Origin: an uncultured Ruminococcus sp.
GTDB taxonomy: Bacteria > Bacillota > Clostridia > Oscillospirales > Ruminococcaceae
Reading direction: 5' to 3'
Length of the DNA: 64,000 bases
NCBI RefSeq assembly: GCF_934476685.1
Contig: NZ_CAKSNX010000002.1
Coordinates: 186,001 to 250,000 of the forward strand
The notes under the pieces were generated by a model, which saw only the letters and a list, made by a program, of their open reading frames with translations, was not told the DNA's origin and made no database searches. Below are positions 23,478-32,681 of this stretch, piece after piece (the first letter of the stretch is position 1; each line of letters begins with the position of its first letter). The translations under genes and the position numbers were made by a program.

Positions 23478-24515
23478 TTACTTTTTCTTTCTGAGAGCAA
23501 CTACTGCCATACCGAGAGCGGCTGCGCCTGCGAAAGTTGCGGCAGCTGCGCCAGTGTTAGGGTTAGCTGTGCTTGAAGAAGATACCTTGTTTGAAGTTGA
23601 CGAAGACTTGCTGCTTGAAACGGCAGAGCTTGCGTCTGATGAATCAGATGAAGAATTTGAGGAATCATCTGAATTGCTTGTTGTGTCGGAGGAAACATCT
23701 GATGAATTGTCAGAAGAAACGTCTGATGAGTTGTCGGAAGATGTATCAGAGCTGTCATCATCGTTGTTTATATCATAATCAATTCCCATTTTATCAAAGT
23801 AATCTTTAGCCGCAGTATTTTCATTTACAACGAATCTGATACCCATGTTTTTAAGTATATCTACATCAAGACCTGCGAAATTAGTTATATGATCTGGAAC
23901 GGCTATTCTGACATTTACTGTTCCAACGTAAAATGAATGAACTGAACCATCGTATCCGGCACCGCCACCTGCTAAAAAATGGTCATCGTTAAATGATTCC
24001 CATGAAAAAGATTCATATCCAAAAACTTTTACAGGCAGTCCATTGATTTCTTCTGGAATTTTTACATTAGATTCGTATCCAACATAACCTGTAACAGCAT
24101 AGCAATCACCATTTTCATCGGAAAATGGCCATTCTGCTTCGCTAGAGCATTTGTAATAAAGCCAACCGTCTTCTGTGAGCTGATTTTGCTCTAAATCATA
24201 TAATACATATGGCTCATCTTCATATCCTTCTACTCCTGAATAATCTAATATTACACAATTATGATTATTATTCTTTATTGTTTCAATAGAATCTTTGCAT
24301 ACATTAAGTATCTTTGACGGCAGTTCATCGCCAGTTTTAAAATCTTTGCCGTTTACATACATTGGAACGCCTTCAACATCATCAACCTCGTCCTCAGTTG
24401 GCAAATCAGGCATACTTGTTACATTTGTATCTGCTGCTGAAACAGCAAATGCTGTGCTGAAAGCCATTGCGGCAGCACAAAATCCTGCTAATAATCTCTT
24501 CGTCTTTACTTTCAT
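23478..24515 (-). CDS. Secreted Ser/Asp-rich cell-wall protein with NPNTG sorting signal
   Basis: A 345-residue surface protein. A signal peptide ends near AVSA-ADTN. The middle (~45-245) has no firm family but contains KIPEEINGLPVKVFGYESF, similar to BspA-type leucine-rich repeat units. Residues ~250-315 are a low-complexity Ser-Asp stalk (SSDNSSDVSSD repeats). The C-terminus is a sortase signal: NPNTG, a hydrophobic helix, and a terminal RKKK. NPxTG signals are used by Ruminococcus-type bacteria. It is expressed divergently from an XRE regulator, with paired palindromes between them. The sortase itself is not in the window. Confidence 0.8.
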   Translation of the reverse strand: MKVKTKRLLAGFCAAAMAFSTAFAVSAADTNVTSMPDLPTEDEVDDVEGVPMYVNGKDFKTGDELPSKILNVCKDSIETIKNNNHNCVILDYSGVEGYEDEPYVLYDLEQNQLTEDGWLYYKCSSEAEWPFSDENGDCYAVTGYVGYESNVKIPEEINGLPVKVFGYESFSWESFNDDHFLAGGGAGYDGSVHSFYVGTVNVRIAVPDHITNFAGLDVDILKNMGIRFVVNENTAAKDYFDKMGIDYDINNDDDSSDTSSDNSSDVSSDNSSDVSSDTTSNSDDSSNSSSDSSDASSAVSSSKSSSTSNKVSSSSTANPNTGAAAATFAGAAALGMAVVALRKKK

Positions 24516-24547
24516 ACCTATACTCCTTTATTTTATGTGATTCGGCA

Positions 24548-24589
24548 GAATATTTTAGCATAAAATATTCTTAGCGGAAAATCCGCTAA
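24548..24589. promoter_or_regulatory. Adjacent palindromes upstream of the wall protein
   Basis: GAATATTTTA-GCA-TAAAATATTC (24548-24570) is followed without gap by TTAGCGGA-AAA-TCCGCTAA (24571-24589). Both are perfect inverted repeats with 3-base centres, typical of dimeric repressor sites. Confidence 0.65.
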
Positions 24590-24608
24590 AATGCAGCGCA
24601 AAAACACT

Positions 24609-24653
24609 TTGCACTTTTTACCCTATTTAATATTATAGCGGATAATCCGCTAA
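24609..24653 (+). promoter_or_regulatory. XRE promoter with second TAGCGGA palindrome
   Basis: TTGCAC (24609-24614), 16 bases, TATTAT (24631-24636). TAGCGGA-TAA-TCCGCTA at 24636-24652 overlaps the -10 and start site, the same palindrome as at 24571-24589. Autoregulation and joint control of the wall protein are inferred. Confidence 0.6.
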
Positions 24654-24743
24654 ATGTCAATAAAAAATTACATAATGATATATAATAAACTTAACAAAGT
24701 AAATAACAAATTTTTAGTTACATTTACCAAAAAAGGAGCGGCT

Positions 24744-24956
24744 ATGTACATCAGAATAAGAAATCTGCGTGAGGACGCAGATATGACGCAGGCGGAGATA
24801 GCAAAAATACTCTATTGCAGTCAGCGTGTTTACAGCAATTACGAAAGAGGGGAGCTTGATATCCCGACGGAGATCCTTATCAAACTCGCCAATTTTCATA
24901 ATGTTTCCGTTGATTATATCCTCAACCGCACTGACAAAAAAGAAACCAACAGATAA
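24744..24956 (+). CDS. XRE-family helix-turn-helix regulator
   Basis: A 70-residue stand-alone Cro/CI-type DNA-binding domain: MTQAEIAKILYCSQRVYSNY is the HTH and SVDYILNRTD closes the fold, with no effector domain. ATG 24744 is chosen for AGGAG just before it. It is divergent from the NPNTG wall-protein gene, and two TAGCGGA palindromes lie between the two. It is likely to repress both. Confidence 0.85.
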   Translation: MYIRIRNLREDADMTQAEIAKILYCSQRVYSNYERGELDIPTEILIKLANFHNVSVDYILNRTDKKETNR

Positions 24957-24958
24957 AA

Positions 24959-24986
24959 AAAGAGCTGCCATTTCGGACAGCTCTTT
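24959..24986. terminator. Terminator between XRE gene and gapA
   Basis: AAAGAGCTG and CAGCTCTTT with an internal loop, flanked by an A run and T-rich sequence; serves both convergent genes. Confidence 0.7.
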
Positions 24987-25004
24987 GTCTATACTAATGA
25001 TAGA

Positions 25005-26042
25005 TTAAGCAAGTTCAGCAAAGTACTTGATTGTTCTTACCATCTGTGATGTGTAAGAATTCTCGTTGTCGTACCAAGAAACTACCTGTACCTCATAGAG
25101 GTCGTCAGCGATCTTTGATACCATTGTCTGAGTAGCATCAAACAGTGAACCATATCTCATGCCGATAACGTCAGAAGAAACGATTGGATCTGTGTTGTAG
25201 CCGAATGACTCAGATGAAGCAGCCTTCATAGCAGCGTTGATGCCGTCAACTGTAACGTCAGCACCCTTAACAACTGCTGTAAGGATTGTTGTAGAACCTG
25301 TTGGAACAGGAACTCTCTGTGCAGAACCGATGAGCTTGCCGTTGAGCTCAGGAATTACAAGACCGATAGCCTTAGCAGCACCTGTTGAGTTAGGAACGAT
25401 GTTAGCTGCGCCTGCTCTTGCTCTTCTGAGGTCGCCCTTTCTGTGAGGACCGTCAAGGATCATCTGGTCGCCTGTGTAAGCGTGGATTGTTGACATGATA
25501 CCGCTCTGGATAGGAGCATAATCATTAAGTGCCTTAGCCATAGGTGCAAGGCAGTTTGTTGTGCATGAAGCAGCAGAAATGATTGTATCGTCAGCTGTAA
25601 GTGTATCCTCGTTTACTGAGAAAACGATTGTCTTAAGGTCGCTGCCTGCAGGAGCAGAGATAACAACCTTCTTAGCACCAGCGTCGATGTGAGCCTGGCT
25701 CTTTGCCTTTGAGCAATAGAAACCTGTGCACTCGAGAACAACGTCTACACCGATCTCGCCCCATGGGAGTTCAGCTGCGTTAGCCATTGCATAGATCTTA
25801 AGAGTCTTGCCGTCAACTGTGATTGTACCAGCTTCGTCATCAGCCTCTACTGTGTGAAGATTTTCACCGATCTTTCCGCAGTATCCGCCCTGAGCGGTAT
25901 CATACTTAAGAAGATCTGCAAGCATTGAAGGCTTAGTAAGATCGTTGATAGCAACTACCTCATAACCTTCTGCACCGAACATCTGTCTGAATGCAAGACG
26001 TCCGATACGTCCAAAACCATTAATTGCGACTTTAACTGCCAT
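25005..26042 (-). CDS. gapA: Glyceraldehyde-3-phosphate dehydrogenase
   Basis: A 345-residue enzyme of glycolysis oxidising G3P with NAD and phosphate. The N-terminal NAD site is INGFGRIGRLAFRQM, the catalytic Cys lies in SAASCTTNCLAP, and the C-terminus ends SWYDNENSYTSQMVRTI. ATG 26042 follows TTAGGAGGTAA; the frame extends upstream but those residues are not family-like. It is monocistronic and apart from pgk/tpi/gpmI (35-41 kb). Confidence 0.97.
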   Translation of the reverse strand: MAVKVAINGFGRIGRLAFRQMFGAEGYEVVAINDLTKPSMLADLLKYDTAQGGYCGKIGENLHTVEADDEAGTITVDGKTLKIYAMANAAELPWGEIGVDVVLECTGFYCSKAKSQAHIDAGAKKVVISAPAGSDLKTIVFSVNEDTLTADDTIISAASCTTNCLAPMAKALNDYAPIQSGIMSTIHAYTGDQMILDGPHRKGDLRRARAGAANIVPNSTGAAKAIGLVIPELNGKLIGSAQRVPVPTGSTTILTAVVKGADVTVDGINAAMKAASSESFGYNTDPIVSSDVIGMRYGSLFDATQTMVSKIADDLYEVQVVSWYDNENSYTSQMVRTIKYFAELA

Positions 26043-26076
26043 AATTAATTTACCTCCTAAAAAAATTTCTGATACT

Positions 26077-26105
26077 ATTATACACCATTGCTGCAAAGAT
26101 TTCAA
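26077..26105 (-). promoter_or_regulatory. gapA promoter
   Basis: Minus strand TTGAAA (26105-26100), 17 bases, TATAAT (26082-26077). Confidence 0.75.
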
Positions 26106-26231
26106 GTGCTTTTCCAAAAAACTTATATTTTTTTTAGTTTCTGATTACTTTTTTTACAATGGCGGAATAAAATCAGCTGATTTTACCAAATTAAAAATAA
26201 ACATTGGAAATTTATGCGCGCACGCATAAAT

Positions 26232-27500
26232 TTATTTGCTGAACTTCCTTACAGCGTCTATCGTGCGTTCTATATCCTCGTCTGAGTGAGCGTTGGACAC
26301 GAACATAGCCTCGAATTGTGACGGTGCTGTGTAGATGCCATCTGAAAGCATATGGCGGTAGTATCGAGCATAGCTTTCTGTATCGCAGGCTTTTGACTCA
26401 TCATAGCTTACTACCTTTTCGCTGTTGAAAAATACAGTCAGCAGCGAGCCGCAGCGGTTCACATTAAGACCTGCGTCAGTCATAGCCTTTTCGAGCCTTG
26501 CCGCCTTTTCATCAAGCTTAGTGTAGAAATCTGGAACAGCCTCGATCTGTCTTATGGTTTCTATTCCCGCAGCAACGGCACATGGGTTTCCCGAAAGAGT
26601 TCCTGCCTGATATACCGAACCGAGTGGGGCAATGCATTCCATTATCTCACGTTTTCCGCCGTAAGCCGCAAGAGGCATTCCGCCGCCGACTATCTTTCCC
26701 AGAGTAGTGAGGTCAGGTGTAACACCGAAAAGCTCCTGCGCACCGCCTGCCGACAGACGAAATCCCGTTATAACTTCGTCAAATATAAGCATTGCGCCGT
26801 ACTTTTCCGTTATTTCTCTCAGAAATCTGAGAAAGCCTTTTTTCGGCGGTACAACACCCATATTTGCAGCACAAGGCTCAACTATAAGTGCGGCGATATC
26901 ATTGCCGTACTCATTAAAAAGCTTTTCTACCGAATCTTCGTCATTGTATTTGGCAAGCAGCGTGTCCTTCGTACAGCCTTCCGTAACTCCTGCTCCCGAT
27001 GGGATAGAATGAGTCATAAGTCCCGAACCTGCCTTTACAAGCAGTCCGTCAGAATGGCCGTGATAGCAGCCCTCGAACTTGATTATCTTATCCCTGCCTG
27101 TAAAACCTCTTGCCGCCCTGACAGCACTCATTACAGCCTCAGTACCTGAATTTACAAGTCTGAGCATTTCCATTGACGGAAAATGTGCCTGAATTATCTC
27201 CGCAAGAGTTATCTCACCCTTGTGGCAAGCGCCGAAAGTAAGTCCAGAATCGCAGGCAGCCTTTACTGCGTCTGTAACAGGCTTGAAAGAGTGACCTAGA
27301 ATATTCGGTCCCCATGAGCATACATAGTCTATAAATTCGTTTCCGTCCTCGTCATATATCCTTGAACCCGACGCACTTTTTATAAACAGCGGTACAGTTC
27401 CGACATTTCTGCAGGCTCTTACAGGACTGTTTACTCCGCCGGGCATAAATTTGCAGGCTTTCTTATAAAGTTCTTCTGATCTCTCAGTACGGATATTCAT
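26232..27500 (-). CDS. hemL: Glutamate-1-semialdehyde 2,1-aminomutase
   Basis: A 422-residue class III aminotransferase making 5-aminolevulinate from GSA. The PLP Lys sits in LGKIVGGGMPLAAYGG, and GGVNSPVRACRNVG at the N-terminus and CYHGHSD are hallmarks of HemL. It is the last gene of the hem operon, 4 bases after hemB. Together with HemA it gives the C5 route to ALA. Confidence 0.96.
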   Translation of the reverse strand: MNIRTERSEELYKKACKFMPGGVNSPVRACRNVGTVPLFIKSASGSRIYDEDGNEFIDYVCSWGPNILGHSFKPVTDAVKAACDSGLTFGACHKGEITLAEIIQAHFPSMEMLRLVNSGTEAVMSAVRAARGFTGRDKIIKFEGCYHGHSDGLLVKAGSGLMTHSIPSGAGVTEGCTKDTLLAKYNDEDSVEKLFNEYGNDIAALIVEPCAANMGVVPPKKGFLRFLREITEKYGAMLIFDEVITGFRLSAGGAQELFGVTPDLTTLGKIVGGGMPLAAYGGKREIMECIAPLGSVYQAGTLSGNPCAVAAGIETIRQIEAVPDFYTKLDEKAARLEKAMTDAGLNVNRCGSLLTVFFNSEKVVSYDESKACDTESYARYYRHMLSDGIYTAPSQFEAMFVSNAHSDEDIERTIDAVRKFSK

Positions 27501-27504
27501 TGCT

Positions 27505-28473
27505 TTAAGCCTCCTCTTTCAGCCATTTTGCAGCGTCAAGTGCATGATAAGTGATAATTATATCAGCACCGGCACGTTTTATCGCAATAAGGTTTTCCAT
27601 AACGATACGCTTTTCATCTATCCAGCCAAGCTGTGCGGCTGCTTTGACCATGGCATATTCTCCGCTGACATTGTATGCCGCAAGTGGCAGATCAAAACTT
27701 TCTCTTGCCGCCTTTACTATGTCAAGATAAGCAAGTGCAGGCTTGACCATGACCATATCCGCACCCTCGTCAATATCATCTGCTATCTCTCTCAGAGCCT
27801 CTCTGCCGTTTGCAGGATCCATCTGATAGGTCTTTCTGTCACCGAAACTCGGCGCAGATTCCGCTGCGTCACGGAAAGGTGAGTAGTACCCCGACGCAAA
27901 TTTTGCACTGTAAGCCATTATAGCTGTGTCGGTAAATCCATTTTCATCAAGAGCCTGCCTTATCGCTGCAACACGTCCGTCCATCATATCCGACGGAGCG
28001 ATTATATCCGCTCCAGCCTTAGTAAGGCTCACAGCCATTTTGCAGAGCAGCGGCAATGTTTCATCATTGAGTATCTTGTCGCCGCATATCATGCCGCAGT
28101 GACCATGACTAGTGTATTCGCAAAGGCATACGTCAGCTATTATCAGCAGCTTAGGATAATGCTCCTTGATGTATCTTACAGCATTCTGCGTTATGCCGTT
28201 GTCATTGTATGCCTCGCTGGCAGTTTCGTCCTTATGAGCAGGTATCCCGAAAATAAGTATGCCCGATATACCGCTCTCATCTATCTCAGGAAGGATCTCT
28301 TCAAGTCTGTCTATTGAATACTGATATACTCCCGGCATAGAGTCAACAGGCTTTTTTATGTCCTGTCCCTCAGCCACGAATATAGGGTAAATAAATTCTG
28401 ACGGACAAAGCTTAGTTTCCCGAACCATTCTTCTCATCTGCGGATTTACTCTTAAACGTCTGAATCTTCGCAT
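27505..28473 (-). CDS. hemB: Porphobilinogen synthase (ALA dehydratase)
   Basis: A 322-residue enzyme condensing two ALA molecules. The Schiff-base lysines are in MAYSAKFASGYYSPFRDA and MVMVKPALAYLDI. The metal-binding segment CLCEYTSHGHCG carries Cys ligands typical of the zinc type. It overlaps the end of cobA/hemD by 22 bases, which implies coupled translation. Confidence 0.96.
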   Translation of the reverse strand: MRRFRRLRVNPQMRRMVRETKLCPSEFIYPIFVAEGQDIKKPVDSMPGVYQYSIDRLEEILPEIDESGISGILIFGIPAHKDETASEAYNDNGITQNAVRYIKEHYPKLLIIADVCLCEYTSHGHCGMICGDKILNDETLPLLCKMAVSLTKAGADIIAPSDMMDGRVAAIRQALDENGFTDTAIMAYSAKFASGYYSPFRDAAESAPSFGDRKTYQMDPANGREALREIADDIDEGADMVMVKPALAYLDIVKAARESFDLPLAAYNVSGEYAMVKAAAQLGWIDEKRIVMENLIAIKRAGADIIITYHALDAAKWLKEEA

Positions 28474-29960
28474 TTTACTTCCTCCAGTATCTTATCAACT
28501 ATCCCCTCGGTGTTGCTGACCTCAGGTATAAGGCATTTCTCAATGCCGAATTGTTTCAGCTGCTTTGCAGTCACTTCTCCGATAGCCACTGCTTTGGTGT
28601 GTTCAGAAATACTGCCGCCCGAACCGAAAAAGCTCCTTGCAGCGCCTGCACTTGTGAAAATTATATAGTCTGCTGATATGTCCTCGCCGCCGCCGTATAC
28701 AGGCTCATAGGTGTCTATGTCATCAAACTGTATGCCTTTCTGTTTCAAAGGCTCTGTCAGCGCAGGAGAACCCTCCTTTGAACGTAGTATAAGCACTTTA
28801 TCGTCAGCATTCACCGCCGATGCAACAGCGTTCCCTAAAGCCGCTGATGTGTACTTTTCGGGGATAAGGTCGGCAAAAATGCCTGACTCTTCAAGCTTTG
28901 CGGCAGTACCGCTGCCGATAACGGCGAATTTTATATTGCTGAGCCGTCTTATATCAATGCGTTTTGCTCTCAGCTTTTTCAGAAAATATTCTGCACCCTT
29001 AGGACTGGAAAGTACTATCCAGCTGTAATTTTCTATGTTGGCAAAAGCCTTGTATATATCCTCCCTGTAAAGCTCTTTAGTGTGGAAATCACCTGTTCTG
29101 AAAGCGTGTGACCCAAGAGTGTTAAGTGCGGAAACTATTTTAACGGAAGTTTCGGGTGCAGCTGCTACCGCCGCAGATATTCCGCTTAGAGGAGGCTTAA
29201 AAGTTGCGCTGAAGTCAAAAGCCGCTGTTTCGCCCACAACTATGACGGCAGGAGCCTCGATACCCGCTTTTTCTGTTTCGGAGCAGATATTTCCCAGATC
29301 GGAGCGAACTACTCTCTGCTGCGGAGTACCGCCTTTAGATATAACGGCGGCAGGAGTATCTGCTGACATTCCGCCCTCTGTAAGTCCTGCTGCTATCTCA
29401 GGCAGTTTCCTAAGTCCCATAAGGAATATCAGAGTGCCTTTGCATTTTGCATAGTGGGACATATTTTCAGGCAGCATATCTTCTGACGTATGCCCTGTTA
29501 TAACGTGAAAACTTCTTGCTGTATCTCTGTGGGTGACAGGTATGCCGGCAAGCTCAGGCACAGCTACCGACGAGGTTATCCCAGGTACAACGGAAAATGG
29601 GATATCGTTCTCTTTCAAAGCGATTATCTCTTCACCGCCACGTCCGAAAACAAAAGGATCGCCGCCTTTAAGTCGTACAACTATCCTGCCCTCAGCCGCC
29701 TTTTGGACTAGCAGAGAATTTATCTCTTCCTGTGAGCTTGAATGTTTTCCTGCACGTTTTCCTACGCATATCTTCTCAGTACCTTTGCGGCAGAAGTCCA
29801 TCAGACGCTTGTCGATAAGACTGTCATACACAACAACGTCACATTCTTTTAAGCATCTCTTTCCACGCAGAGTGATAAGATCAAAGTCACCGCAGCCTGC
29901 GCCGACCAGAATAACTCTTCCGATATCTGTGTTTTCCGTATTTATTACATCTTTGCTCAT
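28452..29960 (-). CDS. cobA-hemD: Fused uroporphyrinogen-III C-methyltransferase / uroporphyrinogen-III synthase
   Basis: A 502-residue bifunctional enzyme. Residues ~12-250 are a SUMT domain (VILVGAGCGDFDLITLRG, VRLKGGDPFVFGRGGEE) that makes precorrin-2. Residues ~262-495 are HemD (WIVLSSPKGAEYF, FAVIGSGTAAKLEESG, IIFTSAGAARSFFG), which cyclises hydroxymethylbilane. The order of activities commits uroporphyrinogen III directly to siroheme or cobalamin. ATGA overlaps with hemC upstream. Confidence 0.94.
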   Translation of the reverse strand: MSKDVINTENTDIGRVILVGAGCGDFDLITLRGKRCLKECDVVVYDSLIDKRLMDFCRKGTEKICVGKRAGKHSSSQEEINSLLVQKAAEGRIVVRLKGGDPFVFGRGGEEIIALKENDIPFSVVPGITSSVAVPELAGIPVTHRDTARSFHVITGHTSEDMLPENMSHYAKCKGTLIFLMGLRKLPEIAAGLTEGGMSADTPAAVISKGGTPQQRVVRSDLGNICSETEKAGIEAPAVIVVGETAAFDFSATFKPPLSGISAAVAAAPETSVKIVSALNTLGSHAFRTGDFHTKELYREDIYKAFANIENYSWIVLSSPKGAEYFLKKLRAKRIDIRRLSNIKFAVIGSGTAAKLEESGIFADLIPEKYTSAALGNAVASAVNADDKVLILRSKEGSPALTEPLKQKGIQFDDIDTYEPVYGGGEDISADYIIFTSAGAARSFFGSGGSISEHTKAVAIGEVTAKQLKQFGIEKCLIPEVSNTEGIVDKILEEVKCEDSDV

Positions 29961-30817
29961 AGCTTTGCTGTCAGCTCCTTTACAAGCTTTAGTCTGTCTT
30001 TTACTGCCGCTCTGCCTTCGGTATATTTAACGCATCTGTCGGAAACTCTGACGAATATATCATCATCTCTTACTTCGCTGAATACCCCAACAGGCACGGT
30101 GCAGTCCGCACCGAGAAGTCTTACCGCTTCACGTTCTGCTTCAAAGCTGAGCATAGTATTCCTGTCTGAGATCTCAGCAGTAAGTTCAGCCGCCTTGCTG
30201 CCAACAGCACATTCTATGGCTATTATGCCCTGACAAGGCGCAGGGAGAAATCTGTCATAGTCATATATCTCAGTTTCAAATCCGTCAAGACTTATGCCAA
30301 GCCTTTCTATGCCTGCGGCACAAAGTATAATGCCGTCATATTCTCCGCTTTCAAGTTTTCTAAGCCGTGTGTCAACATTTCCCCGTATACCCGAAAAAAC
30401 GGCTTTAGGATATATCTTTGAAAAATTTATCTGCCTGCGCTGACTTCCTGTGCCGACAGTAAATATTTCATCTGCCGAAAAATGCCTGCCTTTAGGGGTT
30501 ATGAGCATATCTCTGTAATTTCCCCTCGGCAGTACGCCAGATATCTCCAGACCGTCAGCAAGTTCAGCAGGGAGATCCTTTGCGCTGTGTACAGCTGCGT
30601 CGATTTCTCCCTTGCATAAAGCGTCCTCTATCTCTCCGACAAATACACCCTTTCCGCCTATCTTGTCAAGCGGCTTGCTGAGTATCTTGTCGCCTTTGGT
30701 AGTAAATCTGACGATCTCCGTTTCTGCATCAGGAAAAGCAGCTTTCAAAGCTTTCTGATACATATAAGTCTGCGCCATAGCAAGGGGACTTGTTCGTGTT
30801 CCTATTCTTATTTTCAT
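29957..30817 (-). CDS. hemC: Hydroxymethylbilane synthase (porphobilinogen deaminase)
   Basis: A 286-residue enzyme that polymerises four porphobilinogens on a dipyrromethane cofactor. The cofactor-attachment Cys is in LLGADCTVPVGVF. The start IRIGTRTSPLAMAQT and VHSAKDLPAEL are family signatures. Slightly shorter at the C-terminus than E. coli HemC. It overlaps cysG(N) by 4 bases (ATGA). Confidence 0.95.
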   Translation of the reverse strand: MKIRIGTRTSPLAMAQTYMYQKALKAAFPDAETEIVRFTTKGDKILSKPLDKIGGKGVFVGEIEDALCKGEIDAAVHSAKDLPAELADGLEISGVLPRGNYRDMLITPKGRHFSADEIFTVGTGSQRRQINFSKIYPKAVFSGIRGNVDTRLRKLESGEYDGIILCAAGIERLGISLDGFETEIYDYDRFLPAPCQGIIAIECAVGSKAAELTAEISDRNTMLSFEAEREAVRLLGADCTVPVGVFSEVRDDDIFVRVSDRCVKYTEGRAAVKDRLKLVKELTAKL

Positions 30818-31440
30818 TTGCTGAACTGCTCCTTGATTTCCTGTATAAATTTATATAGTTCCTGTTTATCCGGCGGATATTCCTTTGAAAGACAATATTG
30901 CAAAACTGAGCTTAAAACAGATTTTCTGTCCGCCTCTTCGCTGAACATTTCCCTTACATAAGGTCTGATATCGCCCATAAGACAGCATATATCCGCAAAC
31001 CTTTCGTCTGCTATACCCTCTATCTGCTTCCTTAAATATGAGGCAAGCAGCGGGCTTTTTCCGCTTGTGGAAATACCTACTGTGATATCTCCGTTCTGCA
31101 CAAGGGCAGGAAAGTAGAATGTACAGCTTTCCGGTATATCCACCGCATTGCACATAATATTTCGCTCTTTGCACAGTTTTGATATATGTATATTCGTCTT
31201 TGTATCATCGGTTGCCGCAATAACAAAAAAAGCGTCCGCAATATCTTCGTCCGCATATTCTCTTTTAATAAGCGAAAGTCCCTGTATATCTCTTATCTCC
31301 TGACATATCTCAGGTGCGATAACTGTTATATCAGGCTTGAAAGGCATAAGCTTTTCTATCTTTCTCAATGCGACCTGTCCGCCGCCGATAATAACACAGC
31401 GCATATTTTCAATATTTATAAAAAAAGGAAAGTAAGGCAT
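30814..31440 (-). CDS. Precorrin-2 dehydrogenase / sirohydrochlorin ferrochelatase (CysG N-terminal/Met8-like)
   Basis: A 208-residue protein with the NAD-binding start FFINIENMRCVIIGGGQVALRK, FVIAATDDTKTNIHIS and GISTSGKSPLLASYLRKQIE. This matches the N-terminal half of CysG or YlnF/Met8p. It oxidises precorrin-2 and may insert iron, completing siroheme. It lies flush between hemA (0 bases) and hemC (4-base overlap). No separate SirB/CbiK is seen, so it may also do the ferrochelatase step. Confidence 0.92.
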   Translation of the reverse strand: MPYFPFFINIENMRCVIIGGGQVALRKIEKLMPFKPDITVIAPEICQEIRDIQGLSLIKREYADEDIADAFFVIAATDDTKTNIHISKLCKERNIMCNAVDIPESCTFYFPALVQNGDITVGISTSGKSPLLASYLRKQIEGIADERFADICCLMGDIRPYVREMFSEEADRKSVLSSVLQYCLSKEYPPDKQELYKFIQEIKEQFSK

Positions 31441-32628
31441 CTATTCATCTCCGAAATCATCTATAACATTAAGTACCTGCTCAAAAGCGTCAAATGACAG
31501 CTCGCTTTTAAGTCTGTAAAAAAGCTCTACCGCCGTTTTTGCCGCAAGCTTTTCAGCCTTGAAATTTGGCATAAAGCTATGGAATGCAAGCTGCTTTTTC
31601 AGCTCGTCAAGCTCTTCGCTTATTATTTCTTTTGACTGCTCCACACTGTCCGTCTTATGTGCATTGTTTTCTGCCGCAAGCTTTTCAAAATGATCTATCC
31701 CTATCAGCTGATTATTTTCATAATCACTTAATTTAGGATCAATGTCCTTTGGTACAGCAAGATCGATAAACAGCCTTTTTCTGATGTCTGAAAGCAGATC
31801 ACCAAACTCCCTTGCAGTCAGCGTGTAATGTGGACTTGACGTAGCAGATATAAGACAGTCACATTCTCCGCAGTAATGATACCTTTCCTCATACGGCACT
31901 ATCTTCAGTGCAGGACTGTTGGGATAAAAGCTGATATCATTTTTGTGTGAACGTGTGGTAACTATAACTTTTACATTTTTATATGACAGCAGATTTTTAA
32001 GAAGTATCGAACCTATCTTTCCGCTTGAACCTATGAGCATGACCGTAGGTGTTTCACATACTCTTGCAGCCTGTTTTGCGGCAAGAGTGGCGGTGGAAAC
32101 AGAAGTCCTTGACAAGTCTGTCTGCGTCTTGACCTTTTTAGCGGCAGCAATGGCAGACTGAAAAATAAGGTTCATTTCAGCACTTAGCTTTATGCGCTCT
32201 TTAGAGAAAGCATATGCATTCTTTACCTGCCCCAGTATCTCGTCCTCGCCTATGACCATGGATTCTATGCCGCAGCATACCTTGAACAGATGCTTTAATG
32301 CACCCTCACCGCTGTAAAGCATAGCCTTGTAGCGAAGCATATCTTTCAGTTCACTTTTGGTGTATCCGCTGATATCTTTCATATCACAGAGCATATCTAT
32401 GCCGTCCTCAATGCTGCCTTTGAAATATATCTCAGTTCTGTTGCAGGTGCAAAGCAGAACAGGATCTTTCTCACAGCATAATAATATCAGTTTTTCACGT
32501 TCTTCCTCCGAAAAGGTGAAAAGGCTGCGGAATGTTTCATCGCACAGCTTGTAATTTATACTTACACAGTTTATATATGATGTGTTTTCTGCGGAGCAAG
32601 GCTCATTAACATTCTTTGACTTCTTCAA
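31441..32628 (-). CDS. hemA: Glutamyl-tRNA reductase
   Basis: A 395-residue NADPH enzyme that reduces Glu-tRNA to GSA. The catalytic Cys lies in CTCNRTEIYFKG; GEDEILGQVKNAY and LIGSSGKIGSILLKNL (NADPH site) are present. The start is uncertain: the frame opens at TTG 32628 with only a weak GGACGG upstream, and the family normally begins close to INCVSINYK (residue 19). It is first of six genes, with a promoter 54-82 bases upstream. Confidence 0.92.
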   Translation of the reverse strand: MKKSKNVNEPCSAENTSYINCVSINYKLCDETFRSLFTFSEEEREKLILLCCEKDPVLLCTCNRTEIYFKGSIEDGIDMLCDMKDISGYTKSELKDMLRYKAMLYSGEGALKHLFKVCCGIESMVIGEDEILGQVKNAYAFSKERIKLSAEMNLIFQSAIAAAKKVKTQTDLSRTSVSTATLAAKQAARVCETPTVMLIGSSGKIGSILLKNLLSYKNVKVIVTTRSHKNDISFYPNSPALKIVPYEERYHYCGECDCLISATSSPHYTLTAREFGDLLSDIRKRLFIDLAVPKDIDPKLSDYENNQLIGIDHFEKLAAENNAHKTDSVEQSKEIISEELDELKKQLAFHSFMPNFKAEKLAAKTAVELFYRLKSELSFDAFEQVLNVIDDFGDE

Positions 32629-32681
32629 AAATTTCGCCGTCCGATCGTTATTTTTTAGTTCCTAGTAAACCTCTATGTTTT

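Noticed and set aside
23500..23780. Tandem DNA repeat or CRISPR-like array
   Set aside because: The repetition is the Ser-Asp stalk of the wall protein in frame; units are short, variable and without spacers.
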